From Eretmocerus hayati (lineage: Eukaryota > Arthropoda > Insecta > Hymenoptera > Aphelinidae), in contig CM056742.1 in NCBI GenBank assembly GCA_029851415.1, forward strand, positions 97,384,976 through 97,448,975: a stretch of 64,000 nucleotides of DNA. Reading direction: 5' to 3'. Every line of letters begins with the position of its first letter. Position 1 is the stretch's first letter. The position numbers and the translations under genes are program-made. Under the pieces are notes generated by a model. It ran no database searches, was not told where the DNA came from, and worked only from the letters and a program-made list of their open reading frames with translations. Positions 57,896-64,000 of this stretch are shown one piece after another.

Positions 57896-57900
57896 TGGTG
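57896..57900. other. Right target-site duplication of the BEL/Pao element (TGGTG)
   Basis: Matches 36730-36734. Confidence 0.85.
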
Positions 57901-59475
57901 TTTGGAGAGAGAATGATCTGATTTGAAATTATGAGTGTCAAATGGAAGATGATTATATTTAAATTTGCTATGATCAGTATCATATGATCAATTTTGATCT
58001 TGATAACAATTTTGATTGATGAATTGACTAATGATATAGTTTGTAGAATACAAACGCTAATGAGTTTGATAATACCGTGAAGAAGCGCGAAACTTTATTG
58101 ATGATAGTCATTTTGAAAGTTCTCGATGTTGGTATATGCTTTTACTATTCGAAAAGGGGAGGACGGGGCCTAGGGGGATGGGGTCTTATACACTTTAATT
58201 TGGAAGCGCCTGAATGATGTATTTTACGATCGAAATTCTAATAACCCAAACATTTCTCGAGAATTTCCAAGGCTGTATCATTACTTCAGTGTAGGTGAAT
58301 TGATTTCCTATATTCATTCATTCATCTTAATGAATTGAGCCTTTCAATTTGAATAAACTCTTTGATTTTGATTCGATCGGCATTTCCAATGTGAGTTTTT
58401 AGTGTTGATTGTGTTAGGTCAGGTTTTGTGTGAATTTCGAGTACTGAGTGGAGCCCACTATCACAAGAATCGAGGGAGACATGTTCAGATGAGTCTGATA
58501 CGCTATTTGGTTGTCCAATATCGGGCCAAAAAATCGCTGCTCAGAACAGAGGAAATCCAACGACATGATCTGTGTGAGCTGTGTCAGGGTAGTGTTTTTA
58601 TGTTTTTTGAAATACGCTCTGCCTACATCTACAGTAGCTCGGCAACATACATTCGCAATCTGTCGCACTCAGAGATGAAAGTCTCGATCCCTATGTTAGC
58701 CAAGGCATCATGCTTTGATGTTGCAACTCGTAGTTGTATTTGATTGCACTCAGAGTTATTATTTTCCTGATGGGTTCATGTTTTGTTGTTATGGTGTTTG
58801 GAAATAGATTGAATGAACTGATCTGAAATTATGAGTGTCGAATAAATAATGATCGAATTTAATTTTGCTATGGTCGGTATGAGATGATCACTTTTGATCC
58901 TGTTAACAATGTCGAACGATGAATTGGCCAATGATAACACGGACGATAATGAGTTTAATGATACTGTAAATATTCGCGAAATTCTACTGATAATGATCAG
59001 CTTGGAAGTTCTCGATATTAAATCCTGTCCTAATCGTATGAGGAGCAGGTCGGGGAAGATAGCCTGGGAGGGGGGTTCAAGACGCTCTGTGAAAAAAATC
59101 CTGACACGTATTTGGTGGTCATTGTTTTTTATTCACCTGATCATGTTCCGAGAATTTCCAATTTTATCTCATCACGTTAATGTAGTTGAATGAATTCATT
59201 CTACTGTCCCAGATTTAGGCGTATGATTTTGCTTCAATTGACATCCTTATCATGGGTTTGAGGAGTTGAATTTGTTGGGATTTGTTGTGTATGCTTTTCG
59301 AGTACCGAGTGGAGCTCACCATCACAAGAATCGAGGGAAACATGTTCAGATGAGTCCGATACGCTATCTAGTAGTCCAATATTGGGCCAAAAAATCGCTG
59401 CTCAGAACAGAGGAAATCCAACGATATGATCCGTGTGAGCTGTGTCAGTGTAGTGTTTCTATGTTCCTATGAGAG
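57901..59475. repeat. Host tandem array, remainder of copy 1, then copies 2 and 3
   Basis: 57896-58200 completes the unit cut by the BEL/Pao element; it matches 58792-58920, with GATCTGAAATTATGAGTGTC-type blocks. Copy 2 has its core at about 58452-58700 and copy 3 at about 59308-59470. The period is about 0.86-0.9 kb. The core is far better conserved than the flanks. Differences between cores are mostly transitions and do not respect a reading frame on either strand. Confidence 0.75.
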
Positions 59476-60240
59476 TCAAACTCGTAATCGTATTCGGTTG
59501 GATTCAGGGGTGTCAAATGTATTGAATGAAATTGAGGTGGTGTAAAAACTGATTCTTTGAAATATTTTGATTGATTTTAAAGTGAATAATTTGAGCAAAT
59601 ATGATATTCTTGTATATGATTTGATAAGAACTGTAGAAGGATATGAAATTCCGTTAACTGTCGCAGAATTGTAATTGATGGTATTATCGAAAATTCTCGA
59701 AACTTTCTGAACCTAATCGGATATAGAAGAGTTTACGGGGGATGAGTATTGAACATAAATGCGCCATATACTTAGAATTTGGATCAAAATTACTCGATTC
59801 TACTGAGCTTTTTCAACAAAAACGAACCAGTGGTCGGGGAGTCAATCAGAATCTATTTCATGGGAACCTTATGGCTTCCATTTATATCCAATTTATTGGA
59901 TGTAGTTTGATGATTCCGATTTGTCTTATATATATTATTGTTTAGAAAATAGTTCAATAACCTTGATTCCTGTTATTGCGTCCTCCGATTCTTCTTTGAT
60001 AATTCAACACAATCTTTGTTGGATATCAGTGAATACATATGAGTAAAACAACGCCAGGGAAGATGGTGGGATCGTCAGGAAGGGGTGGGGAAACTATTTG
60101 ATTCTTATATTTGGGGAATTCACAGAATTAATTCGTACAAGATGTAATGAATCGGTCATTAAAGTCAGAGATGGATCAATCATCAATAAATTATCATCTA
60201 CGTACAATATCAAGAGGTGACGGATATAAACGCATACGGG
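59476..60240. other. AT-rich spacer without recognisable gene
   Basis: The plus-strand ORF at 59742-59945 (67 codons, hydrophobic C terminus) is the only ORF of note and has no recognised domain. The spacer may contain a decayed end of the 0.9-kb array. Confidence 0.35.
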
Positions 60241-62530
60241 TAACATGTAAAAGTTAATGTATACGGCTGCGGATTCCTTGCTCTTGGTAATGACTGCGCG
60301 CGTACAACTAGGTGCCTCGACACTTCGCTTCCACCACGATGTTGCTTGGGTTTCCGGCGCGCCCATGCACCCGCGTAGAGAGCTGGCGAGAAACTGCAGA
60401 GCTGAAGGCGCCTGAAGGATGATTGACAAGCATGGGAAATAGGTCTTGCCATCCACTTCGTCTGTAGGTTCTTCCATTTTGCTGGCTTTAGGGAGGGGGA
60501 ATGAAAAGTTAGTTGCTGTAGTATCGCGTATGCGTATTTGTGACTGCGCGCGTACAACCGGGCACCTCGATGTTTCGTTACCACTATGAGGTTGTTTCGG
60601 CTCCCAGCGCGTCCGTGCGCCCGCGAAGAGTGCCGATGCGAGACTGCAGATGATCATGCAAGCACGTACCATACGGCGTCTCCCCACCCTGCTCCTACTG
60701 GCACGCTGTTACAGATGTACTCTTCTCGTCGCGTAGTTGTGCGTCTAAGAGCAGGGGTTGAAGCCGACTGAGGGACGATTGATGAGCGCGGGGTGGAAAT
60801 CTTAACTCTCACCTTGTTTGTACGCTTCTTTGTTCTGCTGGCATTGGAGAGGGGGAACAAAGAAGTAGTTGCTGTAGTATCGTGTGTTGTATGATTTTAT
60901 GTATTCTCAAAGCTACACAAAAATTAATCTCAACTGAGATGAGACTTTTGAATGCCCCACAATCAGATATTTTTATGACTTTCCAGGAAAAATGTTTGGA
61001 GTAAGATTGATTTTTTTTATATTGGTTTCTACAAAATCGCGAAAGAAAATATTTTTTTCATCTTCCATCTTAACGTTCTCCAGGAAGCGCGAAAAAATCT
61101 AATCCCTCATTTTCCACCGAATTCGTAAGGGAAATTTAAATTTTCAATTTTTTCCTATTCTTCCAAGGAATCGCGCAAAAAACTTCATATTTCTACTAAG
61201 AATGCACGAAAAGAAGTTTTCCGATGATTTGAGGGATTTTGAAAGGTTTTATATTATCTAGATTGTGCGTGTCATATAACTACCGGTATATTCATAGATT
61301 TATACCAGGGATAATGAGTAAAAGAGCTATGACTTACCCGCTTCCGCTGCAGATTCCTTGCTCTTGGTTGTGACTGCGCCCGTACAACCGGGCGCCTCGA
61401 TAGTTCGTTACCACTACGAGGTTGTTTCGGCTTCCAGCGTGCCCGTGCCCCGCGAAGAGCGCCGATGCGATACTGCAGATGATCATGCGAGCGCGCACTA
61501 TATGACGTCTCCCCACCCTGCTCCCACTGTCACGCTGTTACGTATGTACTCTTCTCGTCGCGTAGTTGTGCGTCTGAGAAAAGTTGAAGCCGACTGAAAG
61601 AGGATTGATGAGCGCGGGGTGGGGATCTTGACTCTCACTCCGTCTGCACGTTTCTCCGTTCTGCTGGCATTGGAGAGGGGGAGCAAAAAATTAGTTGCTG
61701 TAGTATCGTGTGTTGTATGATTCTATGTATTTTTGAAGCTACTCAAAAAATGTACTCAACTGACATGAGACTTTTCAATGACCCACAATGGGATATTTCT
61801 GCAACTTTCCGGGAGAAACGTTCGAGGTAAAACTGATTTTCTTTTTGGTTTTTACAAAATCGCGAAAAAATTTTTTCTCATCTCTCATCTCGTCGGTCCC
61901 CCGGAATTCCAAATAAAATCAAATCATCCTCTTCTTCTCCTACCGAATTCGTGGGAAAAATTCGAATTTTCCAATTTCTTTATATTTTTTTTTCCTGAAA
62001 TCGCGCAAAAATCTTCCTACTTCTAATGAAAATGCACGAACGAAATTCTTCGATAATCTGAGGGATTTTGAAGGTTTTTCATATTGTCTGGATTGTGCGT
62101 GTTATATAACTACCGGTATATCTATGGATTTATATCGAGAAATAATAAGTAGAAGAGCTATGACTTACCCGCTTGCGCTGCAGATTCCTTGCTTTTGGTT
62201 GTGACTGCGCGCGTACAACTGGGCACCACGACACTTTGTTCCCACTATGAGGTTATTTCGGCTTCCAGCGCGCCCGTGCGCTCGCAAAGAGCGCTGATGA
62301 GACACAGCAGACTATCCAGCGTGCGCGCATTCCATTGCGCGGATTCCCCCCCCCCCTTCTCTCTCATGGGCTCGACGTTATATGCATTCTCCTCTCGTCT
62401 CGTAGTTGCGCGTTTAGGAGGAGGAGTCGAAGACTGGTTGATCAGCGCGGGGTAATAGACTCCCCTCTTACCTCGTCTGTAATGGTCTTCTCAATTTTCT
62501 GTCATCGGAGAGGCGGAACGGAAATAGAGT
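60241..62530 (-). repeat. Second tandem array: GC-rich cores, unit about 0.83 kb, four copies
   Basis: Cores lie at about 60271-60540 (partial), 60540-60890, 61337-61720 and 62168-62520. They share TGACTGCGCGCGTACAAC, a CTTCCAGCGCGCCCGTGC block and CTCGTCGCGTAGTTG. The last three are spaced about 830 bp apart; the first is only about 260 bp from the second. AT-rich spacers are also conserved (GTTATATAACTACCGGTATA near 61280 and 62105). On the minus strand, cores 3 and 4 end in GCGG|GTAAGTCATAG, a strong splice-donor sequence. At the other side are CCAATGCCAG|CAGAA-type acceptor-like sequences and donor-like GTGAGAG/GTAAGAG. No continuous coding frame through all copies was found. Confidence 0.7.
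61639..61663 (-). other. Putative mini-exon in array copy 3
   Basis: On the minus strand a pyrimidine-rich stretch and CCAATGCCAG precede a 25-nt segment (CAGAACGGAGAAACGTGC...), followed by GTGAGAGTC. The same arrangement occurs in copy 2 and, with GTAAGAG, in copy 4 near 62472. This is a splice-signal reading by eye; no transcript evidence is available. Confidence 0.3.
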
Positions 62531-64000
62531 TGTCTATACATATTCTCATGTATAGCCGGATGCAATTTACAACTCATTTTTTCAGCGTCGCATTGGTGCT
62601 TCAACATATATATCAATAGTGCTGGTTATCGGCGGTGCGCGGTATAACTAACTTCCGTAAGATGTGTATGTGTTTCATGTTCTTGTGTTCAAGTTCATCT
62701 ATTCCGATTCAGGCCATGAATACATTTGGTCCCGGACAGTTTCAGGCGTTCTTTTCTGTGTAGATGAATGAATGTCTGCATGAATAATTTCAATGTTGTT
62801 ATGACCCTTCTATGTTTTGCGAATACCTACCCCTGCAGCTCTGGTGAGTTATTTTGTGATTGTCTTCGTGTTCTGAGCTAGGCTCATACAATTCCCACTA
62901 GACACTTGTGAGTACGGTGAATTATTCCTATGATGAATTATACCGACTGGCGCCTACCCATCAGAATTATTCATTGCTCCGTTTAACTATGGGTTCAAAT
63001 GCAGATAATTATAGCATCCGATGATCTTGTTCGTCCAGATGTCGAACAATCCTTTTGACGGTATTATACGTTCACGAAGCCAGGAAAAAAGTACCACAGT
63101 AGTCGATTAGACATTTCAACTGGATTATATCTGTTAAGACCGACGATGGTGAAAGGTCGAAAAATTGATATCCCTCACGTGCTTTTTTGTTCAGCCAGAT
63201 CGACTTTGTATAGGAGTTATGCAAATATCCCCTTTGGAGCCGAAAATCGAGATCAGTATCTTGAAATTGATAACATCTCTATAATTTTGCGAAATGGGAC
63301 TCCATGGGTGACTAGCGTAATGCCTCGCGTTGCTTGGCTTGTAAATGCTCCAGAGAGGCGTATCGGACTCTGGAAATTTTCTTATAAATCGAAAAAAAGA
63401 CTTGATTTCCATTGGAATTCCATGGTTGATCATATATGATTCCAAATTGTTTTTGGTTCGCACAATGTGATTGTTCAAATCTAACAACCCGTCTTTTCAG
63501 TTCTATTGAAAAAGAAATGTCACACTTTGATGAGATTTCCGTTCAGTTATTATTCGTGTAACATTATTCGAAGATTTTTCACTCTAAATTCGGGGGATCT
63601 GGACCATATTCCTCATCTCTATAATGGATTCAGATTCGTTGGTAACGAGAAATTCTTCAATGTTATTTTGGAGTTTGAATATTAAACCTTACAATGAGTA
63701 ACTGCGTATTGTTTGAAATTCATTGGAGGAACAAATAGCCCATAGAATTCATCTAATTTCGATTACATGATATTTCGACGAGTTGATAAGTTTGAGACGA
63801 TGGAAAAATCGAGAACACAGATGAATTGATGAATTGAGATGACGTACAATCAATTACACTGTGGATCAACGTTTTGGGGTCAGAACGCCTGTGTCTATGT
63901 ACAATCTTCGAATAATGTCACATAGATAGTCAAACTTGGATCTCATCGAAATTGGACATTCCATCTCAATAGAGCTCGGCAGACTATTTATTAGATTCGA
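62531..64000. other. AT-rich sequence without recognisable gene
   Basis: The longest plus-strand ORF, 63146-63439 (97 codons), has a protein-like composition (it includes WVTSVMPRVAWLVNAPERR), but no domain is recognised and there is no clear context. Nothing else is seen to the end of the window. Confidence 0.3.

Noticed and set aside
57901..62530. Polydnavirus-type proviral locus, suggested by tandem repeated genes in insect DNA
   Set aside because: No recognisable viral gene family, excision motif or intact repeated coding sequence is present. The idea is not supported by the sequence.

Overview
The window is repeat-dominated, AT-rich eukaryotic DNA, most probably from an insect. The basis for that is an R1-clade non-LTR retrotransposon, a BEL/Pao LTR retrotransposon, hAT-like and other TIR elements, a Helitron-type helicase, AT-rich filler and abundant CA, CT and TA microsatellites. 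I found no conserved host protein-coding gene, no rRNA or functional tRNA gene and no CRISPR array. Species or order cannot be fixed from this sequence.

Layout. 1-8.3 kb: AT-rich DNA with a short palindromic element (1218-1558), two fragments related to the foldback element described below (about 2981-3500 and 6600-6732) and a tRNA-like sequence (7853-7935). 8.3-14.2 kb: a decayed minus-strand R1-type retrotransposon, itself interrupted by a 329-bp TIR element. 14.2-25.4 kb: microsatellites, a LINE tail, a 1.2-kb TIR element (15740-16933), a 2.3-kb palindrome with a lone third arm (18241-22075), and a three-copy 310-bp repeat (23205-24515). 25.4-30.9 kb: a possible 5.5-kb TIR element that encloses a GC-rich decamer minisatellite, remains of a minus-strand Helitron PIF1-type helicase, a Helitron-like hairpin terminus and a 76-bp tandem repeat. 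31-36 kb: two small adjacent minus-strand ORFs, a long purine-rich stretch, a TIR element, a degenerate MITE and a tandem repeat of about 180-195 bp.

36.7-57.9 kb is a nested stack that can be resolved to the base. A minus-strand BEL/Pao element (LTRs 36735-37237 and 56916-57895, 5-bp target duplication TGGTG) lies inside a host tandem repeat with a unit of about 0.9 kb. Its 5' LTR is interrupted by a 481-bp MITE (TA duplication). Its reverse transcriptase domain is split at one codon by a 12.4-kb foldback element (41131-53501, 8-bp duplication GCTTTGAC, ends CAGGGTTGGC) with inverted arms of 0.7 kb or more and a core of about 25 copies of a 185-bp satellite. The right arm of that element is split by an R1-type non-LTR element (46840-52726, target duplication of about 15 bp, poly(A)) with two intact ORFs. 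It is the only element here that still looks coding-competent. Order of insertion: host array, BEL/Pao, foldback element (and, independently, the MITE in the LTR), then the R1-type element.

57.9-62.6 kb: the rest of the 0.9-kb host array, followed by a second array with a unit of about 0.83 kb whose GC-rich cores carry splice-site-like borders on the minus strand. 62.6-64 kb has no recognisable feature. The most unusual objects are the satellite-carrying foldback element and the two exon-like tandem arrays near the right end.
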